Below, in pieces: positions 53,373 to 62,898 of a stretch of DNA of 64,000 bases. A program made the position numbers and the translations under genes. The notes under the pieces were generated by a model, which was not told the origin of the DNA, ran no database searches, and saw only the letters and a program-made list of their open reading frames with translations. The stretch is from Clostridium sp. CAG:793 (GTDB lineage Bacteria > Bacillota > Clostridia > TANB77 > CAG-508). The stretch spans positions 5,480 to 69,479 of the forward strand of contig HF993636.1 of the NCBI GenBank assembly GCA_000433915.1. Reading direction: 5' to 3'. Position 1 is the first letter of the stretch; each line of letters begins with the position of its first letter.

Positions 53373-54527
53373 TTATTCCTTTTCTAGAGCTTTCTTTAGG
53401 AACTCTCTTGAGTCTTGTCTTAAATATTCTATTCTATCATCCACTTGGCTATATTCAATTTCATTATCAATTTTAAATATATTACCATCATATCTTCTGT
53501 CTTGTATTCCAATTTGTGAGCATAAGCTATCTATTCTTGAATTTCTTGAATTTTTACTTTTTTCATTGAATCTATTAAATGTTATAAACTTTTTATGATT
53601 TAATAATGAAAATACTGTTCCATGAAATGAATCTGTACATACATATTCAGCATTTCTTATTAAATTTATGAATTTAGCTGGATCTACATCATATAATCTG
53701 TAGTCACCAAATGTTTCATCATATTCCACAAAGTTGTCAAGATGTGGAATAGTAACAATCTTTAATTTTTTTTCTTCTGCTAATTTTTTTACTTCTTCTC
53801 TATGTTGTATAGTATCTCCCAAGAAATAACAAAATATATATTTCTCATTAAGAACTTTTTCGTCTGGTACAAATTCATCCCATTGTTCTTTATTAAATAA
53901 CAAAGTAGGATCAACAACAACTTTTGCCTCTAATCCAGCAACATTTTTTATGATTTCTTTTCCTTTTAATTCTCTTGTACTTAAATAATTTATTCTTTTC
54001 AAGTATCTTTTTGTTCTTTTTAATTGATACCATGGAATTTTAGACACACCAAAGCTTGTTGCATATGATATTTTATTTACATCATCAGGTACAAACATTA
54101 GATTGTAGAAGTTGCTTGCTAGTCCAATAGGTAACCATAATTGATCACTTCCTACAACTACTGAATCATAATTCTTAGCTCCCTCTTTTAGTTCTTTATA
54201 TCCATTATAATCTTTTGAAATATTTTCATAATATTTCTTTCCAAACTCAATAAAAGCTTTTTTTCTTAGTTTTATGTTTTCTTTTACTTCTGGATGTTTG
54301 TTAAATTCTTTATTTCTTTTTATCTCATCAATTTTTGCATGAATGAAATACTCATTAAATGCTCTTGGAATTGACTTTAAAATGAATTTAATTGTTTTCT
54401 TTTTTTTATAAGAAATAAATTCATTTTCATATCCCATCTCACTTATTGCTTTTTGTGTAGCATAAGCTTGTAACATACTTCCATAGTTATAATTATCATA
54501 ACATGCACATATTCCAACTTTTTTCAT
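53373..54527 (-). CDS. Polysaccharide pyruvyl transferase family protein
   Basis: A 384-aa protein with the family start VGICACYDNYNYGSMLQAYATQ (motif N-Y-G-S-x-L-Q). It also has VVVGSDQLW, SYATSFG and the C-terminal VCTDSFHGTVFSLL with FITFNR. It is predicted to add a ketal pyruvate from PEP to a sugar of the repeat unit. Adjacent to the F420-like iron-sulfur protein, a common pairing. Confidence 0.9.
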   Translation of the reverse strand: MKKVGICACYDNYNYGSMLQAYATQKAISEMGYENEFISYKKKKTIKFILKSIPRAFNEYFIHAKIDEIKRNKEFNKHPEVKENIKLRKKAFIEFGKKYYENISKDYNGYKELKEGAKNYDSVVVGSDQLWLPIGLASNFYNLMFVPDDVNKISYATSFGVSKIPWYQLKRTKRYLKRINYLSTRELKGKEIIKNVAGLEAKVVVDPTLLFNKEQWDEFVPDEKVLNEKYIFCYFLGDTIQHREEVKKLAEEKKLKIVTIPHLDNFVEYDETFGDYRLYDVDPAKFINLIRNAEYVCTDSFHGTVFSLLNHKKFITFNRFNEKSKNSRNSRIDSLCSQIGIQDRRYDGNIFKIDNEIEYSQVDDRIEYLRQDSREFLKKALEKE

Positions 54528-54531
54528 CTGT

Positions 54532-55590
54532 CTATTCCATCTCCTTATATATTCTTAATAATTTTTCTATGTTTTTTTCTATATTAAATTTTTCTTCTAC
54601 TGTTTTTCTTGCATTATCCGAAATCTGTTTTCTTTTTTCTTTTTCTTTATCATCTAATATATTTTCTAAAATTTCTTTGAGTTTCTTTTTATCTCCAGGT
54701 TCAATTATAAATCCGTTAATTCCATTTTCAATTACTCTTGGAATTCCTCCAACTTTAGTTGATATAGGAATATTTTTATATGCCATTCCTTCTATTAAAG
54801 ACATTGGCATTCCTTCGTTATATGAAGGTAATACATAAAAAGAACTATTTTTTAATTTTTCTTCTTTTTCTTTTCCACTAATCCAGTTATATATTTCAAT
54901 ATTAGATTTAAGCTTTCTATCTTCCACTATCTTTTTTACTTTTTCATATTCTCCATCTCCGCAAGCAATTAGTTTAATGTCTTTATATTGGGATATTAGT
55001 TGTTCTACCACATCTATTAAATCATATATGCCTTTTCTTTCACCTAGTCTTCCTAAAAATAATATTTGTTTTGTTTCTATATTTTTTTCAAAGTCTTTTG
55101 GTATATTTATTGCATTATATATTACTTCAATTTTATCTCTTGGCACTATATTTTGAAAATATTCTTCCCATTCTTCTGATAAAACAATTATTTTATCGCA
55201 CATATTCAAACATTCTTTTATATATCTTTTTTGTGATTCATTGCATTCTTTATCATAAAATACTTTGAATTCAGCTCCATGAACATGAACAATTACTTTC
55301 TTTTTCGCCTTCTTTGCTTCTTTAATGTATTTGCATTTTCTATATGTGCTTCTTCTTGATGCCATATGAATGTGTATAATGTCATATTTTTTTACTAGCA
55401 ATTTAAACTTGCAAAATCCAGTTATTTCTTTAATAGCTTTTAATATCTTATTTTTGTCATTAGACGACTCTAAATATTTTAGATTTATTTTCTTGTCAAG
55501 ACCATAATCATAATAACTATCTACTACTGATGTCATTCCACCTTTTACACTTCTTGCTGGTCCAACCATTAAAACGTTCATTGCTTTCAT
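54532..55590 (-). CDS. Glycosyltransferase family 4
   Basis: A 352-aa GT-B enzyme. The N-terminal motif VGPARSVKGGMTSVV is followed by HIHMASRRST and the C-terminal nucleotide-binding part ILFLGRLGERKGIYDLI ... PSYNEGMPMSLIEGMAY with the E-x7-E motif. It is part of repeat-unit assembly; the gap to the next gene is 4 bases. Confidence 0.9.
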   Translation of the reverse strand: MKAMNVLMVGPARSVKGGMTSVVDSYYDYGLDKKINLKYLESSNDKNKILKAIKEITGFCKFKLLVKKYDIIHIHMASRRSTYRKCKYIKEAKKAKKKVIVHVHGAEFKVFYDKECNESQKRYIKECLNMCDKIIVLSEEWEEYFQNIVPRDKIEVIYNAINIPKDFEKNIETKQILFLGRLGERKGIYDLIDVVEQLISQYKDIKLIACGDGEYEKVKKIVEDRKLKSNIEIYNWISGKEKEEKLKNSSFYVLPSYNEGMPMSLIEGMAYKNIPISTKVGGIPRVIENGINGFIIEPGDKKKLKEILENILDDKEKEKRKQISDNARKTVEEKFNIEKNIEKLLRIYKEME

Positions 55591-55595
55591 TCCTT

Positions 55596-56480
55596 TTATT
55601 TTGTATTTTCATCAATTATTAATTTTTTTCCAAAAATTTTGTCAGTATTATATGTAATATCTGTATCAAACCCTGAATTTGGTGATAGTGTTATCTCTCC
55701 AAAATAAATTTTCCCTTTTATTTCATATAAATCAATTCTTGCATATATAAAGTCTTTAGCTAATTTTTCAGCTACATCTATCATTTCTTCTAAATTTTGA
55801 GGCTTTTTTAATGAAAATTCTTTTGGAAGCTCTTCATCCCCATAATTATATCTTAGGAAATTCCATTTTTTATCAAAGAAATAGAATTTTACTCCACCTT
55901 TTGAAAATCTGTCTTTGCAAACCATAATATTATCTACTTTTCCATTAAAGCATGTAATTTTATAATCTGATGGTAATTCATTGTTTTCATCTAACATTAG
56001 TTTCTCTACTACAATACAAGGCTTTATATTTTTATATTGCCATTCTCTTCCTATATAATAAAAATTCTTCTTTAAATGACTATTTATTTTCTTTTTTGCT
56101 GCTTTTATATCTAATTTACTCTTATCTCTACATATATAATATCCGCCTGAATCATGATTGCACTTTATGATGAATTGATTAGGCAATTCTTCAAAATTAA
56201 TGTCATCAAATTTTTCATATCTTCCTATTAGCGGAATTAAATATTGTTCTCCTACTTTCTCTTGTATATACTTTCTAACAGCATATTTATCTGAGACAAG
56301 AGAAAAAAATGGTTTTCTATAATTAAACTTCATCCATTGCAGTTTTTCATTTAATGTTTCTGGTCTTTTTAAATTTAATTTTCTTTTCACTTTTAATCTA
56401 AAATACGCTTTTACATATATTTCATCTGGAATAAATCTGAAGAAATATTTAGTTTTCATTATTAATTCTTTTTTTTCCAT
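55596..56480 (-). CDS. TupA-like ATP-grasp protein
   Basis: A 294-aa protein of the ATP-grasp TupA-like group found in capsule and teichuronopeptide loci. Motifs: RPETLNEKLQWMKFNYR, SDKYAVRKYI, QFIIKCNHDSGGYYIC and the C-terminal EITLSPNSGFD with metal-binding acidic residues. It probably attaches an amino acid or similar group to the polysaccharide through an acyl-phosphate. Ribosome site AAGGAAAATATAAAA before the ATG. Confidence 0.8.
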   Translation of the reverse strand: MEKKELIMKTKYFFRFIPDEIYVKAYFRLKVKRKLNLKRPETLNEKLQWMKFNYRKPFFSLVSDKYAVRKYIQEKVGEQYLIPLIGRYEKFDDINFEELPNQFIIKCNHDSGGYYICRDKSKLDIKAAKKKINSHLKKNFYYIGREWQYKNIKPCIVVEKLMLDENNELPSDYKITCFNGKVDNIMVCKDRFSKGGVKFYFFDKKWNFLRYNYGDEELPKEFSLKKPQNLEEMIDVAEKLAKDFIYARIDLYEIKGKIYFGEITLSPNSGFDTDITYNTDKIFGKKLIIDENTK

Positions 56481-56482
56481 TT

Positions 56483-56962
56483 TTATATTTTCCTTATATA
56501 TTCTTTTATGTCTTTTATAAAATTTTCATTATTTGAATCATATTTTTTAAATTCTTTATTATCTATTTGTTGTATCTTTTCTTTTAATTCTTTCTCGTCT
56601 ATGCATGTTTCTATTAAGTTCATATTTGCAAATTCATTTAATAGCTGTATCTGATGATCATCAACATGTTCTCCAAATTTAGATAGTCTTGGTATTCCTA
56701 TTACTTTCTTGCCTTTTTTTATTGCATTTACAATAACCCCAGTTCCAGCATGAGTAATAATAAGTCTAGCTTCATCTAAATATTTATTAAATTCATCTTG
56801 AGTTACAAATTCTTTATATTTATAGTTTTGAGGTTTATAATCACTTACTCCAATTTGTGCAAATACTTCTTCATTTATTACTTTATTTTCAATTAACTCA
56901 TCTATTTCCTTAAGTAGTCTATTAAATTGGAATTTCTGTGATCCAACAGTTACAAAAATCAT
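56483..56962 (-). CDS. Glycosyltransferase subunit, PssE/Alg13-like
   Basis: A 159-aa protein equal to the C-terminal catalytic half of a GT28-type enzyme (MIFVTVGSQKFQFNRLLKEI, TQDEFNKYLDEARLIITHAGTG as key parts; GIPR and EHVDDHQ). It works with the membrane-anchoring PssD/Alg14-like partner encoded directly upstream (1-base overlap). Two separate genes are normal for this family. Confidence 0.9.
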   Translation of the reverse strand: MIFVTVGSQKFQFNRLLKEIDELIENKVINEEVFAQIGVSDYKPQNYKYKEFVTQDEFNKYLDEARLIITHAGTGVIVNAIKKGKKVIGIPRLSKFGEHVDDHQIQLLNEFANMNLIETCIDEKELKEKIQQIDNKEFKKYDSNNENFIKDIKEYIRKI

Positions 56963-57435
56963 TAGTAAATCCCTCCTATATAAATTGCATCAGGATAAAT
57001 TTTTAACATTTCTGGCCATTGTACATAAAATCTATCAGCGATTTTATTTTTATATATTAATTTTCCAGTCTGTGTTGGACTATTTATTTTTGCAAATGAT
57101 TCTATATATATTACTTTTTTATTGAAAATGTGTCCTATATATAGCATCGGTATTGTTGCTAATACTCCTGTACTTATTATTATATCCGGTCTTTCTATGC
57201 AAAAGATATACATTGACTTAAATAAATTTAAAATCATTTTTATTAAAAATAATGGTTCTTTTCTATTTACTTGTATAAGATAATGATTTATTTTTTTATC
57301 TTTTTTATTATATTGTGTTTTTTCTGTTGTTATAAATGTATCAAATTCATCACTAAGCTTTCTTAGCATTAATAACTGTTCAAAATGTCCACCTGATGAT
57401 GCAATTAGACAAATCTTCCTTTTCTTATTTTTCAT
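56962..57435 (-). CDS. Glycosyltransferase subunit, PssD/Alg14-like
   Basis: A 157-aa protein with the Alg14 start KICLIASSGGHFEQLLML and VIISTGVLATIPMLYIG. It ends RFYVQWPEMLKIYPDAIYIG. It recruits the PssE/Alg13-like catalytic subunit to the membrane and helps add the second sugar to the lipid-linked primer. Upstream of pssE with a 1-base overlap and 8 bases after the dehydrogenase gene. Confidence 0.9.
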   Translation of the reverse strand: MKNKKRKICLIASSGGHFEQLLMLRKLSDEFDTFITTEKTQYNKKDKKINHYLIQVNRKEPLFLIKMILNLFKSMYIFCIERPDIIISTGVLATIPMLYIGHIFNKKVIYIESFAKINSPTQTGKLIYKNKIADRFYVQWPEMLKIYPDAIYIGGIY

Positions 57436-57443
57436 TTTTTATA

Positions 57444-58613
57444 TTAGTCTCTAGAGAATAAGTCTCTAGTATAAACTTTCTCCTTTACATCAATTAAATT
57501 TTCTTCTAATCTATTTGCGATAATTACTGAACTTTTTTCTTTAAATTCATCTAAGTTATTAATAACTTCACATCCATTAAATTCTTGCTTAGTTAATGTT
57601 GGCTCATATATTATTATTTTTTGATTCTCTGCTTTTAAATTCTTTATTATATCTTGTATAGCACTTGATCTAAAATTATCTGAACCTGATTTCATTGTTA
57701 ATCTATATATTCCGACTACTTGTGGTTTTAATTTTAATATTTCTTCTGTTATAAATTCTTTTCTTGTTTTATTTGAATTTACTATTGCTTCAATTAAATT
57801 TTGTGGTACATCTTTGTAATTTGCCAATAATTGTTTTGTATCTTTTGGTAAGCAATATCCACCATATCCAAATGAAGGATTATTATAATGAGTTCCAATT
57901 CTAGGATCTAATCCAACACCTTCTATAATGTCCTTTGAATTAAGTCCTTTTATTTCCGCATATGTATCTAGTTCATTGAAATAAGCAACTCTAAGTGCTA
58001 AATATGTATTAGCAAAAAGTTTAACAGCTTCTGCTTCAGTGCTGTTCATGTATAAAACTGGTACATTTTTTTCCAAAGCTGATTCTTTTAATAATGTTGC
58101 GAATTCTTTTCCCTTCTCATTTTTTGTTCCAACAATTATTCTTGAAGGATATAAATTGTCGTATAAAGCTTTTCCTTCTCTTAAAAATTCTGGTGAAAAG
58201 AAAATATTGTCTATGTTATATTCGTACTTAATATTTTCTATATATCCAACTGGAATTGTTGATTTTACAACCATTGTAATATTTTTGTCATTCATTGATA
58301 TTACTTTTTCGATTATATCTTCTACACTTGATGTGTCAAAGAAATTCTTCTCGTCGTCATAATTTGTTGGTGTGCTAATTATAACAAATTCTGCACCTTC
58401 AAAAGCATCTTTATAATCTAAAGTTGCTCTTAAATTTAATTTCTTTTCTTTAAAATATTTTTCAATATATTCGTCTTGTATTGGTGATTTTCTATTATTA
58501 ATCATCTCAACCTTCTCTGGTATAATGTCTAATGCAACTACTTCGTTATTTTGGCTTAATAGTGTTGCTAATGATAATCCTACATATCCTGTTCCTGCTA
58601 CTGCAATTTTCAT
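57444..58613 (-). CDS. UDP-glucose/GDP-mannose dehydrogenase family protein
   Basis: A 389-aa NAD-dependent enzyme that oxidises a nucleotide sugar to its uronic acid (probably UDP-glucose to UDP-glucuronate). Motifs: VAGTGYVGLSLATLL, VIISTPTNYD, STIPVGYI, the catalytic Cys in SFGYGGYCLPKDTKQL, and GIYRLTMKSGSDNFR. It supplies an acidic sugar to the polysaccharide. Confidence 0.9.
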   Translation of the reverse strand: MKIAVAGTGYVGLSLATLLSQNNEVVALDIIPEKVEMINNRKSPIQDEYIEKYFKEKKLNLRATLDYKDAFEGAEFVIISTPTNYDDEKNFFDTSSVEDIIEKVISMNDKNITMVVKSTIPVGYIENIKYEYNIDNIFFSPEFLREGKALYDNLYPSRIIVGTKNEKGKEFATLLKESALEKNVPVLYMNSTEAEAVKLFANTYLALRVAYFNELDTYAEIKGLNSKDIIEGVGLDPRIGTHYNNPSFGYGGYCLPKDTKQLLANYKDVPQNLIEAIVNSNKTRKEFITEEILKLKPQVVGIYRLTMKSGSDNFRSSAIQDIIKNLKAENQKIIIYEPTLTKQEFNGCEVINNLDEFKEKSSVIIANRLEENLIDVKEKVYTRDLFSRD

Positions 58614-58639
58614 TTTTTTATTCTCCTTTACTATAAATT

Positions 58640-59347
58640 TTAAAATGCACCTTTTCTTTTTATTGTTTGTGCTACTGTCATAAACATAATTTTTATGTCA
58701 AATATAATACTTCTTTTTTCTTCGTATTCTTTATCCTGTTCATTTCTTGTTTCAAAATCAGTATTACTTCTTCCATTAACTTGCCACCAACCAGTTACTC
58801 CTGGTTTACATTTTACGATGTCCTCATAATGTGTCATTTCCTCTTTTTCTCTTGGTAGATAAGGTCTTGGTCCTACGAAACTCATATTTCCAATTAATAC
58901 ATTGAAAAATTGAGGAAATTCATCTAAACTTGTTGCTCTTAGGAATTGTCCTGTCTTAGTTATTCTTGGATCATTTTTTAGTTTCTTATATTTTTTGTAT
59001 TCTTTTTTCGCTTCTGGATTTTCATCTAGATATGACTGTAATTTTTCATCAGCGTTCATGCACATTGATCTAAATTTGTACAATCTGAATCGCTTTCCAT
59101 CTTTTCCAATTCTAAGTTGTTCATAAAATAATGGTCCATCATCTTCTTTGTAAATCTTTCTCAATATCCATATTACAATTGTTAATGGTATTACTACTGC
59201 TGTTCCGATAATTCCAACCAATATATCAAACATTCTTTTTATTATAAGATATATTATCATTCTTGGGCTATGTGAAACTTTAGTAATTCTTTGTGTCTGA
59301 TTTTCATTGTTTCTTTTTAATGTAATTGATTTTGCCAACTCTTTCAC
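58640..59347 (-). CDS. Undecaprenyl-phosphate sugar-1-phosphate transferase (initiating enzyme)
   Basis: A 235-aa bacterial sugar transferase of the WbaP/PglC monotopic type. One N-terminal membrane segment (DILVGIIGTAVVIPLTIVIWIL) precedes the catalytic domain: FYEQLRIGKDGKRFRLYKFRSM, then TSLDEFPQFFNVLIGNMSFVGPRP (two motifs) and KPGVTGWWQVNGR. It starts repeat-unit synthesis on undecaprenyl phosphate. Second gene of the locus, after the LCP gene. Confidence 0.93.
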   Translation of the reverse strand: MKELAKSITLKRNNENQTQRITKVSHSPRMIIYLIIKRMFDILVGIIGTAVVIPLTIVIWILRKIYKEDDGPLFYEQLRIGKDGKRFRLYKFRSMCMNADEKLQSYLDENPEAKKEYKKYKKLKNDPRITKTGQFLRATSLDEFPQFFNVLIGNMSFVGPRPYLPREKEEMTHYEDIVKCKPGVTGWWQVNGRSNTDFETRNEQDKEYEEKRSIIFDIKIMFMTVAQTIKRKGAF

Positions 59348-59368
59348 CCCTTTTATATTTGTTGATTT

Positions 59369-60511
59369 TTATAATTCATCTTTTACTCCAGTTTCTTTAA
59401 TAATTTGATTGCTTATTTCTTTAATGTTGTCTGGAACTTCATAGTCTTCTTGTCCATATACTTCTTTGTGTAATTTCTTAACATTGCTTTCTAGTGATGA
59501 TGCTGGTCCATAGAAATCCCCTCTCATCCATACTCCTGTTGTTTTATATGGCCATCCGAAAGATTCTTTTATTGTTATATTTAGCATTGTTGGTATTAAT
59601 GATGTTATATCCATTGCGGTTAAATTTGTTCTTATTTTGGGTAGCATTGTTTCTAAAATAGAGTTTAATTCTGGAATACTTTTCTTCTTTGCTTTTTCAA
59701 ATACTTTTTCTAGTACAGTTCTCATTCTCTCTGTTCTTTTATAGTCTTTTCCAGTTGTATATCTTATTCTACAATATGATACTGCTTGTACTCCATTTAA
59801 ATGGTTTACTCCTGTCTTTGTTATTTTATCTGCTGTTTTTCCAGTTACTTTAGTTACATCTTTAATGTAATTATTTATGTATTGAATTTCTTCATTATCA
59901 ATATTTACGTCAATTCCTCCAACACTGTCTACTAAATCTGATACTGCATTGAAGTCTACTGTTACATATTCTGATATATTCAAGTCAAGATTTTCATTTA
60001 TTGTTTTTATTGTATTTTGTACTCCATTATAATAAGCATGGTTTATTTTGTCGAATTTTGTTGTTCCGTCAAGTGTCATTTGAACATATGTATCTCTATA
60101 TATTGAATATAAAGTTACTTCATTTGTTTCTTGATTTATACTTGCAATCATTATGCAGTCAGTTCTATAATCTTCGTCGTACGTATCATATCTTGAGTCT
60201 AATCCTAGTAATGCAATATTTCGGTATTTGCTCATTTCTGATTTCTTGTCTGCATTCTCTGAACTAATTCCTAAGTCATTTGCATCTTTTGATATTGTTT
60301 CATAATTTAGTTTTCCTAATTTATTACTTATGTATAAATATCCTGCTCCTGCAAGGCAAACGCACAATATTACTATTATTAGTATAATTATTCCAATTAT
60401 TTTTAAAGCTTTGTGTGATTTATGTTTTCTTCTTTTGCTATTTTCTTGTATATTTTCATCTATATCTTGTTCATCTCTTTTAAATCTTTTTGCTTTATTT
60501 TCGTCTCTCAT
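59369..60511 (-). CDS. LytR-CpsA-Psr (LCP) family ligase
   Basis: A 380-aa protein with a basic cytoplasmic tail, one helix (IIGIIILIIVILCVCLAGAGY) and an extracellular LCP domain. LCP features: LLGLDSRYDTYDEDYRTDCIMIASI, YSIYRDTYVQM, KINHAYYNGV, and the arginine-rich CRIRYTTGKDYKRTERMR. LCP enzymes attach wall polysaccharides from the lipid carrier to peptidoglycan. First gene of the locus. Confidence 0.93.
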   Translation of the reverse strand: MRDENKAKRFKRDEQDIDENIQENSKRRKHKSHKALKIIGIIILIIVILCVCLAGAGYLYISNKLGKLNYETISKDANDLGISSENADKKSEMSKYRNIALLGLDSRYDTYDEDYRTDCIMIASINQETNEVTLYSIYRDTYVQMTLDGTTKFDKINHAYYNGVQNTIKTINENLDLNISEYVTVDFNAVSDLVDSVGGIDVNIDNEEIQYINNYIKDVTKVTGKTADKITKTGVNHLNGVQAVSYCRIRYTTGKDYKRTERMRTVLEKVFEKAKKKSIPELNSILETMLPKIRTNLTAMDITSLIPTMLNITIKESFGWPYKTTGVWMRGDFYGPASSLESNVKKLHKEVYGQEDYEVPDNIKEISNQIIKETGVKDEL

Positions 60512-60555
60512 TGTTTTTGACCTTTCTTAATATTTTTTCGATGTTTTCCTTCAAT

Positions 60556-60584
60556 ATTATACTATTCCACTTATTTTTTTACAA
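60556..60584 (-). promoter_or_regulatory. Promoter of the exopolysaccharide locus
   Basis: TTGTAA (60579-60584), 17-base spacer, TATAAT (60556-60561) on the minus strand, 45 bases upstream of the LCP gene and divergent from the acyltransferase promoter. Confidence 0.6.
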
Positions 60585-60609
60585 TAGTTTGTATTAAATT
60601 TATATACTA

Positions 60610-60638
60610 TTGTTTTATTGTTTTTCTTAGTGTACAAT
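60610..60638 (+). promoter_or_regulatory. Promoter of the acyltransferase gene
   Basis: TTGTTT (60610-60615), 17-base spacer, TACAAT (60633-60638) on the plus strand, 30 bases before the ATG. Confidence 0.55.
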
Positions 60639-60667
60639 AAGTGTATATTTTTTTAAGGAGTTTTAAA

Positions 60668-61747
60668 ATGAATAATAAAAATATTAGGCAATCTAATTTT
60701 GAATTGTTACGAATAATTTCGATGTTAATGATTGTTGCTCATCATTTTGCTGTACATAGCAATTTTGATTTTCCAAATAGTTATATTGGTTTTAGTAAGT
60801 TTTGGATTCATTTTGTTCAGTTATGGGGTAAAGTTGGAACTAATATATTTATACTTATTACTGGATATTTTCTTGTAACTTCTACTAAGTTTAATATTAA
60901 GAAAATAATCACTTTCTGGGTACAAGTATTTACATATTCGATTATTTTGTACTTAATTCCAATTATTATAAAGTTTGGCGATTTTTCCATTAGAAATTTT
61001 ACAATGCACTTATTTCCAATCTCATTTTCTTTTTGGTGGTTTGCCACTGCATACTTCTTTTTGTATTTGTTTTCTCCATTTTTAAACAAATTTTTGAATA
61101 GTTTGGATGTAAAAACATATAAGAAGTTTATTATTTTAGAGGCTATATGCTTTTGCTTGATTCCAACTTTTTTAAATGTTAATCCGGCTGGAAATAATTT
61201 TATAGTGCTTATTTTCGTGTATTCTATAGGTGGATATTTTAGATTGCATCCTTTAAATTTGAAGCATTCTCCTAAGTATTATGTTTTTATTGCTTTATTA
61301 ATAGCTCTTGGAACATATTTAATTAATGTCGCATTGGATTTTATGGCATATTATTTTGAAAATATTCCATATTCTCCAACATATTTGTATAAAATTTATA
61401 CTTTGCCTATGTTGTTGATTGCTATTTTTATATTCTTAGGTTTTACTAAGATTAGTTTGAAATATAATGCTTTCATAAATTTAATAGCATCTGCTACTTT
61501 TGGCGTATATCTAATTCATGAGGAGTCTTTTATTAGAATCTTATTGTGGACTATTTTATTCAATGTTTCTCAGTTTACACATACTGTAGCTATTGTTCCT
61601 ATTAGTTTATGTATTATTGGATTTGTATATATTGCTTGTACTATCATAGAACTTTTAAGAAAATGGATTTATGATAAATTATTTTCAAAATGGATTGATC
61701 GTCTTGCTAAATTTATAGATATTAGTTTAGAAAAGGTTTCATATTAA
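60668..61747 (+). CDS. Acyltransferase-3 family membrane protein (O-acetyltransferase)
   Basis: A 359-aa integral membrane protein with about ten helices. The family start is QSNFELLRIISMLMIVAHHFAVHS, with the catalytic His in the AHHF motif, followed by VGTNIFILITGYFLV. It probably O-acetylates surface polysaccharide or peptidoglycan and is divergent from the exopolysaccharide locus. The ATG at 60668 was chosen because AAGGAGTTTTAAA precedes it. A hairpin terminator follows. Confidence 0.9.
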   Translation: MNNKNIRQSNFELLRIISMLMIVAHHFAVHSNFDFPNSYIGFSKFWIHFVQLWGKVGTNIFILITGYFLVTSTKFNIKKIITFWVQVFTYSIILYLIPIIIKFGDFSIRNFTMHLFPISFSFWWFATAYFFLYLFSPFLNKFLNSLDVKTYKKFIILEAICFCLIPTFLNVNPAGNNFIVLIFVYSIGGYFRLHPLNLKHSPKYYVFIALLIALGTYLINVALDFMAYYFENIPYSPTYLYKIYTLPMLLIAIFIFLGFTKISLKYNAFINLIASATFGVYLIHEESFIRILLWTILFNVSQFTHTVAIVPISLCIIGFVYIACTIIELLRKWIYDKLFSKWIDRLAKFIDISLEKVSY

Positions 61748-61753
61748 TAATAA

Positions 61754-61791
61754 AAAACACTACCAGCATTAAACCGTGCTTGTAGTGTTTT
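61754..61791. terminator. Terminator of the acyltransferase gene, overlapping the L,D-transpeptidase 3' end
   Basis: Stem AAAACACTAC (61754-61763) with GTAGTGTTTT (61782-61791) and an inner AGCA/TGCT, followed on the plus strand by CTGTTTC. The last codons of the convergent transpeptidase gene lie within it. Confidence 0.75.
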
Positions 61792-62779
61792 CTGTTTCAT
61801 TAACTTTTTCTGTATTCTCAATTGTTTTATTATCAGTTTCATAAATGTCATTTTGAATTGTATTTGTTACATTATTTTCAATTATTGTATTCTGCACTGT
61901 ATTATTTTCTATAACATTTGGTTCTTTTGGTTCTTGACTAGGCTTAGGACTTTCTTCTTGTTTCTTATTCCATGGATTAGCTGAATCTGGGTCTGTTGGA
62001 TCCCAGTTTCTACATTGTTCATTTCCTGATATTTTTGATTCTGTAGGTTTTCCAAGTGGTCCTGGATTGCTATCACTATAAAAAGTTACTTTTGTTCCCG
62101 CTTTGCAATTATCATATATCCATTTTGCATTCTTTACAGTTAAACGTATGCATCCTAGTGAAGCATTTGTTCCTAGTTTGTCATATTCCCAATATTCTAG
62201 TGAGCCTTTATTATATTTTTCAGTATATGGTACTGAATGGAATAATATATTTCCTTTTATTTGAGTTGCATATTGTCCATATACGTTTCCAAATAATCCA
62301 AGCCATTTCCATCTTCCATAGTTGGTTAACGTGTATGTTCCACTTCTTGGTGTTGCTTTTCCGATTGAGCATAACATTGCTTTTACACATTTTGTATACT
62401 CACCATTACTGTCTTTTTCATATATGTTTACTACATTTTGCTGGCAATTAATTTTTATTTTATATGTAGCTCCATTTGCGTTATTTTGCTTAGTTGTATT
62501 TTTACTTTTCTCATCTGTTACTTCATTAGTAATCTCATTTATTTTATCATTTGTTTCATTGGCTAGTTCATTTATATCTGGTACCTCATTTTCATTTAGT
62601 TCAACTACCATCTCATTTCCTGTTGCACCAGTTTCAACGCTTTCCTCATTTATTATTGTTGTTTGTACTTTTCTACCACTTGCCATTTTTATAATTATTC
62701 CTGTTATAATTATAAGTAGAATAATAGCTATTATTAGTATTGTTGTTAGTACTTTTTTGTTATTAAATATTTTTTTCAT
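61769..62779 (-). CDS. L,D-transpeptidase (YkuD domain), membrane-anchored
   Basis: A 336-aa protein with one N-terminal helix (VLTTILIIAIILLIIITGI), an Asn/Glu/Thr-rich spacer and a YkuD domain. The active-site motif is NASLGCIRLTVKNA (catalytic Cys), preceded by HSVPYTEKY. It forms 3-3 cross-links or attaches proteins to peptidoglycan. The C-terminal ~90 residues are an unusual Pro/Asn/Glu/Thr-rich tail (KKQEESPKPSQEPKEP, then NTIQN-like repeats). The second ATG was chosen because AAAGGA lies at a proper distance from it. Confidence 0.9.
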   Translation of the reverse strand: MKKIFNNKKVLTTILIIAIILLIIITGIIIKMASGRKVQTTIINEESVETGATGNEMVVELNENEVPDINELANETNDKINEITNEVTDEKSKNTTKQNNANGATYKIKINCQQNVVNIYEKDSNGEYTKCVKAMLCSIGKATPRSGTYTLTNYGRWKWLGLFGNVYGQYATQIKGNILFHSVPYTEKYNKGSLEYWEYDKLGTNASLGCIRLTVKNAKWIYDNCKAGTKVTFYSDSNPGPLGKPTESKISGNEQCRNWDPTDPDSANPWNKKQEESPKPSQEPKEPNVIENNTVQNTIIENNVTNTIQNDIYETDNKTIENTEKVNETENTTSTV

Positions 62780-62898
62780 TTTTGGCATCCTTTTTATTAT
62801 TATAATAACAATATACTTAATATCTGCTATTTTGTCAATATTATAATAAAAAAGTGTAGATATAATCTAAATGTGAATAGCTCTTATTATCTTATTAA

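Noticed and set aside
56483..57435. Two short glycosyltransferase genes as a frameshifted single gene
   Set aside because: PssD/Alg14 and PssE/Alg13 are normally separate subunits, each with its own start; no CGG or frame problem is present.
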